From: JALYJG01 sp033763555
Lineage (GTDB): Bacteria; Pseudomonadota; Alphaproteobacteria; UBA9219
Assembly (NCBI GenBank): GCA_033763555.1
Contig: JANRKK010000029.1
Location: forward strand, 26,419-90,418
Direction of reading: 5' to 3'
Length of the DNA stretch: 64,000 bases
The translations under genes were made by a program, and so were the position numbers. Numbering within the stretch: the first letter of the stretch is position 1; every line of letters starts with the position of its first letter. This document shows, one piece after another, positions 55,015 through 64,000 of the stretch. The notes below the pieces were generated by a model. The model was not told the DNA's origin, did not search any database, and saw only the letters and a list, made by a program, of their open reading frames with translations.

Positions 55015-56190
55015 ATGTCCCAGGTTGTTTTCGGTATTGTCGGCCCAAGTGAGAATGACGCCTTGACGGCGGCAACTTCCTGTTATGCCTACGCTTTAAA
55101 CCGCCTCGGCTACGACGCGCGGGTTATCGATTTCCGCGTGCCGGAACTCGCACAGAGTTTTAAGCAACATATTCAAAAAGGGGACATTGCTTTTGCTTTT
55201 GGCTTGCAGGGCGTCGGTTCGCAACTGAAAGCGGGTGACAACACAACCTGCCTGTGGACGGCGATTAAGAAACCTTTCATCAGCCTGCATAACGACCATC
55301 CGTGCCATAATATTCACAATCATTATGGCGACAGCTCCTTCGTCGCCAATCTCTATCATTTCGATTCTTTCCGTGAAGCGAAGGAAAAATACCTGCCAAG
55401 CGGGCAGATTTCAAAATATATGCCCATGGGTTTCGCTGTTGCTGATTCTTCGCCGCGCATCGCCTTCGCCGAACGGCCGATCAAATTTTTGTACATGAAA
55501 AACAGCTGCGATCTTTCCGCCGAACAGGCTTATTGTGACGCGCTGCCCGCGCCTTTGCGCGATGCTGTCCGGCAACAGACCGAACGCGCTCTGAAAAACC
55601 CCAATCTTGAATTATGTGATCTGGTGGATGAGGTCTTCACATCGCACGGCTTCAGCCGCCACCAGCTTTGGGATGAGTTTTGGGATATTGCCCGGGTGAT
55701 GGACCGTTCCATCCGTCATGCGCGGGCGGCGGCCTTCATCGAATGGCTGAAATTTCAGGAAGGCGCAGTGATTATCGGCGATGGCTGGGATACTGTTGAT
55801 AAAACAGGCACCCGAGCGGTTTTCAAGCCCGCTATGAGCGCTTACGCATCCCATATGCTGTATCAGCAATCGCAAATCGTCTGCAACACCAACCCTTATG
55901 GGCGCGATATTATTCATGAACGGACGATGGCGGGGCTTGGCATCGGCGCGTGTGTTTTCAGTGATACCAACGGTTGGTGGGAGAAAAACGCTTCCGATAT
56001 AGCGTCACTGGCACTTTATAACTGGAGCGATCCTCTCGACGATCAGCTGCAGTCACATCTGAAAGACATGAAAAAAGCCGGAGAGGCAGCATCGGCCAGC
56101 GTTGCGGCCTATCATCGCCTTTTTCCGGCGCAGGATGTCGGGCAGCTTGTCCGCCTGGCTGAAGATGTCCGAAGCCAAAACGGAAACTGA
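55015..56190 (+). CDS. CgeB-like glycosyltransferase family protein
   Basis: A 391-residue protein with an N-terminal half unlike known enzymes and the C-terminal block NTNPYGRDIIHERTMAGLGIGACVFSD, which matches the acceptor-donor region of CgeB/DUF3880-type GT-B glycosyltransferases. ATG 55015 follows GAGG at some distance; a TTG at 54985 is in frame. It opens a rightward operon of tightly spaced genes. The substrate is unknown. Confidence 0.65.
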   Translation: MSQVVFGIVGPSENDALTAATSCYAYALNRLGYDARVIDFRVPELAQSFKQHIQKGDIAFAFGLQGVGSQLKAGDNTTCLWTAIKKPFISLHNDHPCHNIHNHYGDSSFVANLYHFDSFREAKEKYLPSGQISKYMPMGFAVADSSPRIAFAERPIKFLYMKNSCDLSAEQAYCDALPAPLRDAVRQQTERALKNPNLELCDLVDEVFTSHGFSRHQLWDEFWDIARVMDRSIRHARAAAFIEWLKFQEGAVIIGDGWDTVDKTGTRAVFKPAMSAYASHMLYQQSQIVCNTNPYGRDIIHERTMAGLGIGACVFSDTNGWWEKNASDIASLALYNWSDPLDDQLQSHLKDMKKAGEAASASVAAYHRLFPAQDVGQLVRLAEDVRSQNGN

Positions 56191-56191
56191 T

Positions 56192-56689
56192 ATGACGCCA
56201 CCCGATCTCCGCCTTATCTATGAAAGCGGGCAGCGAACGGAAGCTTTCCGTCTGGCGAAAGAAAGGCGCGCGCAACATCCAGGCGACGAGGTGGCAGGGG
56301 AAATTTGTGTCGATTACCTGTTTCATATGGGCCGTTTTGAAGATTGCACTGATGAAGCGCGGCGGGTTGTCGCTCATCAGCCCAAGGCCCTGAAGATCTG
56401 GCTGGCGATGGCACAGGCTTACGGTTTTACCGCGGAATATGACAAGGCGGCTGCCTGCCTGCAGGAAGCCATTGCGTATCTGCCGGAGGAAACCATCCTG
56501 CGGAACCATCTGGGCATTATCTACCGCATGGCCGGGCGTACAAAAGACGCGCTTGAAGTTTTTCGCGAATGCGCACGCCGCGACCCGGGCGGCAAATGGA
56601 ACGAATATAATATGCTGTGGGGATTTTTATACGAACCGGGCGATTATGCCGCCGAAACTTTTGCCGGATTGTGTGAAGAGCATGGCTGA
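56192..56689 (+). CDS. TPR repeat protein
   Basis: A 165-residue helical protein built from tetratricopeptide repeats; ALKIWLAMAQAYGFTAEYDK and ILRNHLGIIYRMAGRTKDAL show the TPR pattern. ATG 56192 follows the stop of the preceding gene by one base, and its end overlaps the next gene by eight. It probably provides a scaffold for the glycosyltransferase encoded after it, which in a paralogue at 59890 is fused to similar repeats. Confidence 0.78.
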   Translation: MTPPDLRLIYESGQRTEAFRLAKERRAQHPGDEVAGEICVDYLFHMGRFEDCTDEARRVVAHQPKALKIWLAMAQAYGFTAEYDKAAACLQEAIAYLPEETILRNHLGIIYRMAGRTKDALEVFRECARRDPGGKWNEYNMLWGFLYEPGDYAAETFAGLCEEHG

Positions 56690-57881
56690 ACGTCCCGGCC
56701 TCGCCCTGTTTTGCGACCGTTTTCTCAATAATTCATTCGGCTTTCATGCCGCAGAATTCAACGCAACTTTGGAGCATTTTCCGGACGCGGTGATTTACAC
56801 TCTGGCCCGCAAAATAAACGCGCCCTATGACGAAAAAAATTTCGTCGCCAATCTTCCTCTTTATGAAAAAACCTATCCCGCCATGAAGGGGCGGGTAAGG
56901 CAGTTGCATGCCCGCCTGGATAACAGCAAGCCGTCTGAAGCGACGCACAGCCTGCTGTCGGTCAGGCGCGGGGTCTGGCAGAAGCCGCGCCATGCCTACA
57001 GCATCTTTCTGGCCAATGCGATTTTGTTTCTGCCTCTCTGGGAATATCTGCATATTCCTTTCAGTTTTACGCTCTATCCCGGCGGCGGATTTCAGATGTC
57101 TGAAGGGCGCTCGCAAAAGGGTCTGGAGCGTATTTTCTGTTCCCCGATGTTCCGTTCCGTTACGGTCACCATGAAAAACACGCTGGACTATATCCGGCAT
57201 GAATTTTCCGTGCCGGATGAAAAGATTTTTTATCTTTACGGCGGCCCCTTGCCAGTGGAGGGTGCCGATAAATCCTTCTCGTTGAAAAAACACTATCCGG
57301 CGGATAAGCTAACTCTTGATATCTGTTTTGCCGCGCACCGTTATTCCGCTTTCGGCATCGATAAGGGTTATGACAGTTTTATCGTTACGGCCGAAAAGTT
57401 GCGGCAGAAATTCCCCTATCTGCGTTTCCATGTAGTAGGTGATTACAATCCCGCCATATGGGATGTACGCAGTCTTGGCGACAGCATAGAATTTCACGGT
57501 TTCTTGCCGACTGAAGAGCTAGCCGCATTCTATTCACGCATGGATCTGTTCTACAGCGCGTGCAAGCCCGGCATTTTAGGCAAGGGCACTTTTGACGGGT
57601 TTCCGACGGGCGCGGCGATCGAGGGCGCCGCGGCGGGCGTTGCCCTCGGATCAAGCGATCCGCTCAATCTCAATGAGGTTTTCAGCGATGCGCAAGATAT
57701 CATTCTCCTGAAAGGCGATCCTTCGCAGGATGCCGCAATTCTTGCGCCTTACCTCCAGGCACCCGAACGGCTCTATGCCCTGGCCGGGAAGGGGCGCGCG
57801 ACAGTCCTGCGGCACTTCAGCCGTGCGGCGCAGATGGGCCCGCGCCTTTCACGCCTGGAAAAACTGATTGCGGCTGGATAA
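56682..57881 (+). CDS. Glycosyltransferase, GT4-like
   Basis: A 399-residue GT-B type protein. FTLYPGGGF near residue 128 and LRFHVVGDYNPAIW, MDLFYSACKPGILGKGTFDGFPTGAAIEGAA near 285-315 follow the pattern of GT4 donor sites. The same landmarks occur in the fusion protein at 59890, so the two are paralogues. ATG 56682 overlaps the TPR gene; GTG 56673 is also possible. Confidence 0.8.
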   Translation: MAERPGLALFCDRFLNNSFGFHAAEFNATLEHFPDAVIYTLARKINAPYDEKNFVANLPLYEKTYPAMKGRVRQLHARLDNSKPSEATHSLLSVRRGVWQKPRHAYSIFLANAILFLPLWEYLHIPFSFTLYPGGGFQMSEGRSQKGLERIFCSPMFRSVTVTMKNTLDYIRHEFSVPDEKIFYLYGGPLPVEGADKSFSLKKHYPADKLTLDICFAAHRYSAFGIDKGYDSFIVTAEKLRQKFPYLRFHVVGDYNPAIWDVRSLGDSIEFHGFLPTEELAAFYSRMDLFYSACKPGILGKGTFDGFPTGAAIEGAAAGVALGSSDPLNLNEVFSDAQDIILLKGDPSQDAAILAPYLQAPERLYALAGKGRATVLRHFSRAAQMGPRLSRLEKLIAAG

Positions 57882-57928
57882 AGACGAGGTTATTTCCTTT
57901 CAGGCGTTACTGCGGGAGTCCGGCTCTG

Positions 57929-59884
57929 ATGCGTTTACCCATCGTGAATTTTTTCCGGCTTTCTCCCGGCACGGCCGAGATTGTTTTTTACCGCCTCAAC
58001 CATATTTATTACAAACTGGTAATGAACGGGCTTTTCCGGAAGCTCGCCAATCCCGTCAGGGCCCGCCGTCTTTTTAACGCGCGCTTTTACACAGACAAAC
58101 TTGGATTCTCTCTGCCGCCATCATCGAAAGCATTACGGCATTTTCTGACTTATGGAATTGATCATAAAATTGATCCTCACCCTTTGTTCGATACGCAGTT
58201 GTATGTGAAATGCACGCCTGGCGTCAGCACGCACAGACTAACGCCCTTTGAGCATTTCATCTGGTTTGGGGGCCGGGCAGGGCGCATTCCTTTATCATTG
58301 GATGCAAGAGATGCCGAAGAGCGTATCCAGCAGGCGCTGGCGCTTGACCCCGGCAATCCTATGGCGATGGCTTTGCTTTTCGGTCTTCATCTCAAACAAA
58401 ACCGTCTTGATGACGCGCGGCAGCAGCTTGATACGCTGCTTCCGGTTCTCAACAGGCAGAAACCTTCTCTGCTGCACCGTTATTTTGGCTGGGAGTCGAA
58501 TGCATTGGCTTCAAGTCTGGTACAGGCTTTTCCTTATCTGATGCGCTTGCAGGATGAAAAAGCGGTCGCCGATATTTGCGGCGCTGTTCTGCGTTTATGC
58601 GGGTTGCTGTGCCGGAAAGCGCTTGTCCTCAGCATCGCGAAGGAAAACCAGTTCGACAAAAAAATTCTTGAAAGTTTTTTTGCATCCTACGCTTCGCTGA
58701 AGCCATGCCTTTCGGTAAAGGATTTCTGCGAAAAATACGCCTGTTTTTACCGGGACATCTGGCCCGAACGTCCTATCACACCGCCACAATTGCAATTTCT
58801 CGTTCCTCCGCCCCCGCTGGAAGCCGAGTGCGGTGATCTGACATCCTATCCGCTGTCGATCGGCGTTTTGACGGATGTTACGGCCTACAGCAACAGCAAC
58901 ACGCTGTATGCCCGGGATGTTCTGGTTGGCGACGGTTTCGTGCATCGCCGTTCGCCGGATTCTGTTTTCGTGGATAATATCCGTTCTATCCCGATCATCA
59001 TTGGGGTTGTTGATAAGGCCACCGCCATTGCAGATTTACCGCGGACGAAACCTCGGCGGATAGAGAGTGGCCTGCAAATGTTCGGCGCGCAGACGCAAAA
59101 TTACGGCCACTGGTTTCTGGAATATCTGCCACGCATGCTGGCTTATGATGATGATCTATGTCCACCGGATTATCCGATCATCGTCGATAATAATATGCCG
59201 CCGACCTCGCTGGCAGCGCTTGATTTGTTAAACATCAAAAGGCGTAAAGTCATAGCCCTGGGATCGGATGAGGTTCTTCAATTCGATCGCCTCGGTGTGG
59301 CCTCCATGCCCGCTTTCTTTCCCTGCGACGTTTTCCGGATGCCTGTTTATGACACTGTCTGGCCAGCGGATATTTTTATCGAATTGCGCCGCCGCATTCT
59401 TGAGGTGCTCAAGCAGCGGAACATTTCCATTGCTCCCCAAAAACGCCGCCTCTTTATCTCGCGCAAAAATTATGGATTTCGCAAACTGGTTAATGAAAAT
59501 GAGGTCTGGGAATTTCTTGCAGCGCAGGGATTTGAGAAAATCCTGCCGGAAACACTTTCCTTTGCCGAGCAGGTGCTGCTTTTTCATTCAGCGGAGATCA
59601 TTGCAGGCAGCTGCAGTTCAGCCATGACCAACACCTTGTTTTGTCAGCCGGGAAGCCAGATTATCGGCTTTATCAACGAAACTCTGTCCTTCAATTTTAA
59701 CGGCTATGCCAGCTTTAATTGCAGCGGCGGGGCCGACATGCTGTTTATCCGGGGCGAGAATGTTGCCAGTGATTATCCGGGGCATCCCTATCACCGTGAT
59801 TACCAGGTTCCGCTGTCAGCCGTGAAAGACGCCCTCGATCGTGCCGAGGCGGCGCTGGCTGCGGGCGCGCGAAAAAGCGCTTAA
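57929..59884 (+). CDS. Large glycosyltransferase with GT61 domain and TPR-like N-terminal region
   Basis: A 651-residue protein. Around residues 70-115 it has HFLTYGIDHKIDPHPLFD, a short block found in many glycan-locus proteins, and then a TPR-like stretch (LDPGNPMAMALLFGLHLKQN). The C-terminal 300 residues match GT61/DUF563: GAQTQNYGHWFLEYLPRML, RRLFISRKNYGFRKLVNENE and GSCSSAMTNTLFCQPGSQII. It is the third gene of four tight rightward genes. Confidence 0.75.
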   Translation: MRLPIVNFFRLSPGTAEIVFYRLNHIYYKLVMNGLFRKLANPVRARRLFNARFYTDKLGFSLPPSSKALRHFLTYGIDHKIDPHPLFDTQLYVKCTPGVSTHRLTPFEHFIWFGGRAGRIPLSLDARDAEERIQQALALDPGNPMAMALLFGLHLKQNRLDDARQQLDTLLPVLNRQKPSLLHRYFGWESNALASSLVQAFPYLMRLQDEKAVADICGAVLRLCGLLCRKALVLSIAKENQFDKKILESFFASYASLKPCLSVKDFCEKYACFYRDIWPERPITPPQLQFLVPPPPLEAECGDLTSYPLSIGVLTDVTAYSNSNTLYARDVLVGDGFVHRRSPDSVFVDNIRSIPIIIGVVDKATAIADLPRTKPRRIESGLQMFGAQTQNYGHWFLEYLPRMLAYDDDLCPPDYPIIVDNNMPPTSLAALDLLNIKRRKVIALGSDEVLQFDRLGVASMPAFFPCDVFRMPVYDTVWPADIFIELRRRILEVLKQRNISIAPQKRRLFISRKNYGFRKLVNENEVWEFLAAQGFEKILPETLSFAEQVLLFHSAEIIAGSCSSAMTNTLFCQPGSQIIGFINETLSFNFNGYASFNCSGGADMLFIRGENVASDYPGHPYHRDYQVPLSAVKDALDRAEAALAAGARKSA

Positions 59885-59889
59885 GGCCG

Positions 59890-61410
59890 ATGGTGTTTCA
59901 ACAACTCGCCCATCATCTTCGCCGGACTTTCAAATCCTGGCGCCATAACGGCTTTGTGGGTGTTGTCCAGTTTCATCTGGATCTTTGGGCGTTGCGGCTC
60001 TGGCGCTATGGCGAAATTAGACGCGCAATTCGGCTGATGCGTTACAGTCTTCGGCTGAATCCGCAACATTCCTACGCCCACGGCTATCTCGGCTGCATGT
60101 TGAACGCGATTGGCGAGGTGGACGAGGCCAAGGCGGCGCTGCGCCGGGCTCTGGTGCTTGGTAATCCTTCCCCTGATTTTCAAATTTGTCTCGATGCCAT
60201 AAAATTCAACAACCCGGCGCATTTTGATGCGATTACACCCCGCACCGATGTAAAAGCCGCGGCGCTTATACTTGATCATTGCTTTCCCGCGCCGCTTTCG
60301 AGCTTCCGTTTTGGCGAATATACGGCCTATCTGAAAGAAATTCCTCAAAGCCATACATTGTCTTCGGTGAGCGACAGTATTGTTCAGAGGAATAATGCAC
60401 CGGGCTTTATGGATTATGCCCGCCATGTTGCCGATGGTCATCATATCGGGCTGGAGCGCATACGGCCGTTTGGCCAGCATGGAATGGCGCGTGCCGGAAT
60501 AGCCTATTGCGTCTTCTTAAGTAACGCTTCCCAGTTCTTTCTCGAAACCCCTTCGCTGGGTGCAGATAAAATCGCTTTTACGCTTTATCCCGGCGGCGGT
60601 TTCGATATGCATAATCCTTTGTCCGACCACAGGTTGCGAAGATTGTGCGACGACAAGCGGCTTGCCTATATCATCACAACGCAAAATCTGACCCATCGCT
60701 ATCTGATCGACCGGGGCTTTTGCGAGCCTGACCGGCTGCTGCATATTTTTGGCGGTATTTCGCCTCTGGTCTTTGCCAATGAGAATGTGCCCGCCGCATC
60801 TTTGGTGCGGAAAGAAAGCGGCCACCTAAATATTTGTTTTGTTGCCCGGAGCTACACGCCTCAAGGCATCGAAAAAGGCTATGATGTTCTGGTCAAAGTG
60901 GCGCAACGCTTGCGTCACCGCACCGACATCACTTTCCATGTTGTTGGCGGCTTCACGGCGGAATCGATTGATCTGGAAGGCGGTCAGAATATCCGGTTTT
61001 ACGGCATTCAGCAGCCGGATTTCTTCCCGGATTTCTACCGCAGCATGGATATTATTCTGTCGCCTAATATATCGCTGAGCCGCCTCTTAAAAACCCGGCA
61101 GATGATTTTCGACGGCTTTCCGACCACATGCGCTGTGGAGGCGGGCACTTACGGCGTGGCGATGTTTCTTGCCGATTTTGAATCTCTCAACCGGGATTTG
61201 TTGGGAAAGCCCATTTTTCGTCCGGGCATTGATTTTGAACTCATCGATCGGAACGACAGGATAATCGCTGAACTTTTGGTTCAATATGCTGAAGATCGTG
61301 AAGCTCTGCATCGGCTTGCCATGAATGGCCGCGCGGTTTTGCTGCGCGAATTTTCCTATGAGAAACAAATGCGGCCGAGAATTGATATGCTCAGGAAACA
61401 TATGCCCTAA
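59890..61410 (+). CDS. TPR-glycosyltransferase fusion, GT4-like
   Basis: A 506-residue protein: TPR-like repeats in the first 110 residues (MRYSLRLNPQHSYAHGYLGC, DEAKAALRRALVLG) followed by a GT-B domain with FTLYPGGGFDMH near residue 235, ITFHVVGGFTAESID and FDGFPTTCAVEAGTYGVAMF. It is a paralogue of the 56192/56682 gene pair with the two parts fused. Its stop overlaps by four bases the convergent gene at 61407. Confidence 0.8.
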   Translation: MVFQQLAHHLRRTFKSWRHNGFVGVVQFHLDLWALRLWRYGEIRRAIRLMRYSLRLNPQHSYAHGYLGCMLNAIGEVDEAKAALRRALVLGNPSPDFQICLDAIKFNNPAHFDAITPRTDVKAAALILDHCFPAPLSSFRFGEYTAYLKEIPQSHTLSSVSDSIVQRNNAPGFMDYARHVADGHHIGLERIRPFGQHGMARAGIAYCVFLSNASQFFLETPSLGADKIAFTLYPGGGFDMHNPLSDHRLRRLCDDKRLAYIITTQNLTHRYLIDRGFCEPDRLLHIFGGISPLVFANENVPAASLVRKESGHLNICFVARSYTPQGIEKGYDVLVKVAQRLRHRTDITFHVVGGFTAESIDLEGGQNIRFYGIQQPDFFPDFYRSMDIILSPNISLSRLLKTRQMIFDGFPTTCAVEAGTYGVAMFLADFESLNRDLLGKPIFRPGIDFELIDRNDRIIAELLVQYAEDREALHRLAMNGRAVLLREFSYEKQMRPRIDMLRKHMP

Positions 61411-62948
61411 TGTTTGGACGCTTCATCCTTTGAGCCATCGCGCCGCTGGCAGTGCCGTTCATACCATTCATGCCGCAACGTCAGCAGCAGGGGCCGCAAG
61501 GCCGGAGGCAGAAGGGCGGCGATGGGCTTCAAGGTATCGATATGGCTCCGGAAAATGGTCGGCCCCATGCTGCGTGAAGCCTTATGGCGGCGATAGAGCA
61601 GCAAAACCTCAGGCACGACATCGATGCGGTAGCCCGCGATAGAAGCGCGAATGAACACGTCAAAATCCTCAAACATCATGTCACGATCGCCCTGAAAACC
61701 GCCCAGCGCCTCGAATACCTCGCGACGGAACAGGGAATTGGTCTCGCCGAATTTATTGATAAAGGGAGCAAGCCCAAGCGCATTGCCGAGCGGCGGCCAG
61801 CCGACGGGGCGTGTGGCGCCGCCGCTGCGTTCCGGCATATGGGCAGTCGGCGGGAAGCTCATATCACTATCGGGATGCAGGCCGATAACGCAGCTGAGAA
61901 TATCGCAGCCTCGCGCCGCTGCGGCCGAAAAACGCTCCAACTCATCCGGGTAAGCGATATTGTCGTCATCCATAAACAGCAGATGCGTGCTCTTCGCCAG
62001 CGAGGCAGCGTAATTGCGCGCTGCCGACGGGCCTGCGTTGGGCCGTGTTTCCCACCGCCATCCGCGGGATTTAAAGAGGGGGGCAAATTCTTGTCGCAGT
62101 TCTTCGACTTTTTTATCTGTACTGCCATCATCAATAACGATCAACTCAAACGCAGCGAGGCTTTGCCCGGTCAAAGAATTGAGGGCCTCACGCAACAAAA
62201 CAGGACGGTTATAGATCGCCATGCAGACCGAGATGGAAACGGGTTCTGTCGCGGTCTTGCCATGATGGGATGGTGTAATCTTGTCCAGCCACGCACCCCA
62301 GGCGCTTGCGTCTTTTCCATCATCCAGCGCGGCAACATTACGGGGAAATGCCCAGCCTGCTGCCACCAGCCAGTCGGCGGTATCCATGGTTGTGCACAGA
62401 ACGGCGTCAGCCATCGCCATGGTTTCGCGCTCGAGAAAATCTGTCTCCATATCCGTATAGCCGGAGGGGAATTTCATCGCCTGTTCCAACCTCAGGGCGA
62501 AGGGCTCGCAGGCATGGATGACAAAGGCAGTATCCTGGAAGGCGAGACCGAGCTTCCGCGCCATTCCGGCATAATAACCTGTGCCGAAACCATGCTGCCA
62601 AAGAACGAAATCGAATTTCTTTTCACGCAGCCAGTGATAAACGCCCAGTGCCTGCAGCGGCACATACCAGTTGGTTTCGCGGTAGAGGCCCGCCAGTCTT
62701 TCATACGCAAAAACTTGCTGCGCGGGCGGTGCAGTTTTTTGTGAAGGCGGTGCGAGATCAAGGAAAGTAACTTTCCAGCCATCTTCCGCCAGCTGCCGGG
62801 CCATATCGAAAGCTGCAGGATTATTTTGCGCCGTGCTGTCGCTGATCAGAGCCAGGCTGCGCCCGCGCCCTGCGCCTGTGGCGCGCAGGGCAAGCTTCTG
62901 AAAGGATGGCGGCAAGGAAGAGGGGGTAAGCGCGAACCGACTGAACAT
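61407..62948 (-). CDS. Two-domain glycosyltransferase (GT4-type N-terminal plus GT2)
   Basis: A 513-residue protein. Residues about 30-215 resemble the N-terminal half of a GT-B enzyme (SLALISDSTAQNNPAAFDMA, FVLWQHGFGTGYYAG), while residues about 240-470 are a GT2 domain: VSISVCMAIYNRPVLLREAL, ELIVIDDGSTDKK and LLFMDDDNIAYPDE (DxD motif), then MMFEDFDVFIRAS. The first part may have lost its own catalysis. No good ribosome site precedes ATG 62948. Confidence 0.82.
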   Translation of the reverse strand: MFSRFALTPSSLPPSFQKLALRATGAGRGRSLALISDSTAQNNPAAFDMARQLAEDGWKVTFLDLAPPSQKTAPPAQQVFAYERLAGLYRETNWYVPLQALGVYHWLREKKFDFVLWQHGFGTGYYAGMARKLGLAFQDTAFVIHACEPFALRLEQAMKFPSGYTDMETDFLERETMAMADAVLCTTMDTADWLVAAGWAFPRNVAALDDGKDASAWGAWLDKITPSHHGKTATEPVSISVCMAIYNRPVLLREALNSLTGQSLAAFELIVIDDGSTDKKVEELRQEFAPLFKSRGWRWETRPNAGPSAARNYAASLAKSTHLLFMDDDNIAYPDELERFSAAAARGCDILSCVIGLHPDSDMSFPPTAHMPERSGGATRPVGWPPLGNALGLAPFINKFGETNSLFRREVFEALGGFQGDRDMMFEDFDVFIRASIAGYRIDVVPEVLLLYRRHKASRSMGPTIFRSHIDTLKPIAALLPPALRPLLLTLRHEWYERHCQRRDGSKDEASKH

Positions 62949-63002
62949 AAGGCGGGATTATAAGCGCGTTTCCTTATGGGTCTTCAAGAATTTTCGGCTG
63001 GT

Positions 63003-64000
63003 CTAGCGATAGGCATATAAAACTGTGGATGCCGCGCCCAAGGGGTAATGGTGCCGGAAGCCGAGCTTGTAATCGAGGTCCAGATTCAGAACAAACTCGG
63101 TCAGCGTCACATAATCCTCTGGCTTGTGGTAAATGCCGATCGACATCAACGGGCGGTTGCGCGTGATGGTTTTAATTGCGCCTTCCATGGCTTTCAGTTC
63201 CGACCCTTCGACCTCGAACTTGATAAAGGTTGCATCCTGATTGGTAGCGATATCCACCGAGGTTACGGGCAGTTCGGTTGCCTGCGTGCTGATCTTCTCA
63301 TTGTCATGAATGCGGTCGGTGATACCGCCTTCGATAAAATGCGCGCCGCCGACCATCTCACCCAATTCAGCACCGAAGCCAACATCGCTCTGATGTGTGT
63401 GGCTTGTTGAGAAATGCAATTTGCCTTCGCCGTTCCACAGGCCCTTTTCGATAATCGTGATTTTCTCCTCGATGCGGTCAAGATAGACGCCGCGCAGCCA
63501 GTGCAGCCGCTTGCGGATTTCGCGGTTATGCTCGGCCAGAGGCTCAAAAGTATAGATGTGCTTAAATTTTCCTTTCACGGCACGCAGAAAAGCCTCGACG
63601 CCATAGCCGACATGGGTGCCGCCATCGACATAGACTTCCTTCTCCGAGAACTGAAAGAATTGGCGGTTGATTTCATAGGAATCGAGCCGGAAACGTTCGC
63701 AATTCATTCCGACACAACAGGTTTCGATGTAAAAGGGATTGAAGGTGATGCGATACATCAACATGCAAAGCCACGAAAAGCGCGAATAGAAATCATCCAG
63801 CTTTTCGCCGATCTGAAGCAGCCGTTCCCAGTTTTTGAATGTGAATTCAAAAAACTCATAGCCATAGGTAAAGAAAGCGCCGATTTCGCCGCGCGTATCC
63901 ATTTTGTGCATCTTCATCAGGTGCACGATATGCATAGGATCAAGAAATGTCAGATCCCACGCCATGCAACGCTGCATAAAGAAATTGTAGCCGGGCCGAT
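63003..64000 (-). CDS. FkbM family methyltransferase, partial at window edge
   Basis: The frame is open to the right edge, so the start lies outside the window. The visible 332 residues contain the FkbM SAM-binding pattern VYVDGGTHVGYGVEAFLRAV with IYTFEPLAEHNREIRKRL, and VDIATNQDATFIKFEVEGSE later. Such enzymes methylate sugars or other small molecules, often in glycan loci. It follows the direction of the two-domain glycosyltransferase gene, 54 bases from its start. Confidence 0.85.
   Translation of the reverse strand, partial: RPGYNFFMQRCMAWDLTFLDPMHIVHLMKMHKMDTRGEIGAFFTYGYEFFEFTFKNWERLLQIGEKLDDFYSRFSWLCMLMYRITFNPFYIETCCVGMNCERFRLDSYEINRQFFQFSEKEVYVDGGTHVGYGVEAFLRAVKGKFKHIYTFEPLAEHNREIRKRLHWLRGVYLDRIEEKITIIEKGLWNGEGKLHFSTSHTHQSDVGFGAELGEMVGGAHFIEGGITDRIHDNEKISTQATELPVTSVDIATNQDATFIKFEVEGSELKAMEGAIKTITRNRPLMSIGIYHKPEDYVTLTEFVLNLDLDYKLGFRHHYPLGAASTVLYAYR

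Noticed and set aside
61584..62744. Open frame opposite the two-domain glycosyltransferase
   Set aside because: The minus-strand protein has full GT2 motifs; the plus-strand translation has none.

Overview
The window looks like a chromosomal segment of a free-living, aerobic alphaproteobacterium. The clues are the short alphaproteobacterial-type HPr kinase next to rapZ, an operon order ctaC-ctaD-ctaB-(small membrane protein)-ctaG-ctaE-surf1 for an A1-type aa3 cytochrome oxidase, tolQRAB, hopanoid/squalene genes hpnD-hpnE, a Fur/Mur-type regulator without the CxxC pair, and a LexA-like GTAC-N7-GTTC box in front of uvrA. I cannot place it below class from the sequence alone. No insertion sequence, prophage, CRISPR array or rRNA was seen; there is one tRNA (Gln, CTG).

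Layout. 1-12 kb: acs, then a long leftward operon (CxxC-rich membrane protein, hprK, rapZ, oligopeptide-binding protein, lemA, htpX-like protease), a small orphan gene and uvrA. 12-23 kb: orphan gene, tolQRAB, orphan gene, fur-like gene, a hairpin-rich gap that may hold a small RNA, two uncharacterised genes, rpiB, hpnD-hpnE, and a divergent pair of small genes around a dyad. 22.7-29.5 kb: haem A synthase and the leftward cytochrome oxidase operon. 29.5-35.5 kb: a PIG-L-like protein, a GT2, and a rightward operon of PqqD-like protein, HprK-related kinase, two GT2 enzymes and a nucleotidyltransferase. 35.5-41.5 kb: cold shock gene, DEAD-box helicase, mutM and a YgjP-type peptidase, then a Crp-like regulator followed by a gene for a eukaryote-type class I cyclic nucleotide phosphodiesterase with a perfect TGTGA-N6-TCACA site between them. 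41.5-44.1 kb: an AT-richer restriction-modification island (vsr, restriction enzyme, m5C methyltransferase). 44.2-64 kb: a glycan locus with many glycosyltransferases, one broken GT2, and a leftward operon for activated-acyl chemistry (DegT aminotransferase, ACP, ketoreductase, AMP-ligase, LuxE, LuxC, NeuD-type acetyltransferase).

How the parts may work together. The 44-64 kb block reads as a surface polysaccharide, LPS or protein glycosylation locus in which an acyl group is loaded, reduced to an aldehyde and perhaps aminated before being placed on a sugar; that chemistry is inferred from gene content. The Crp/phosphodiesterase pair looks like a self-contained cyclic nucleotide feedback loop. 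The PqqD/kinase/nucleotidyltransferase operon carries the same kinds of tailoring enzymes seen with some lasso peptides, but without the maturation protease or cyclase. These three are the best candidates for undescribed biology here.
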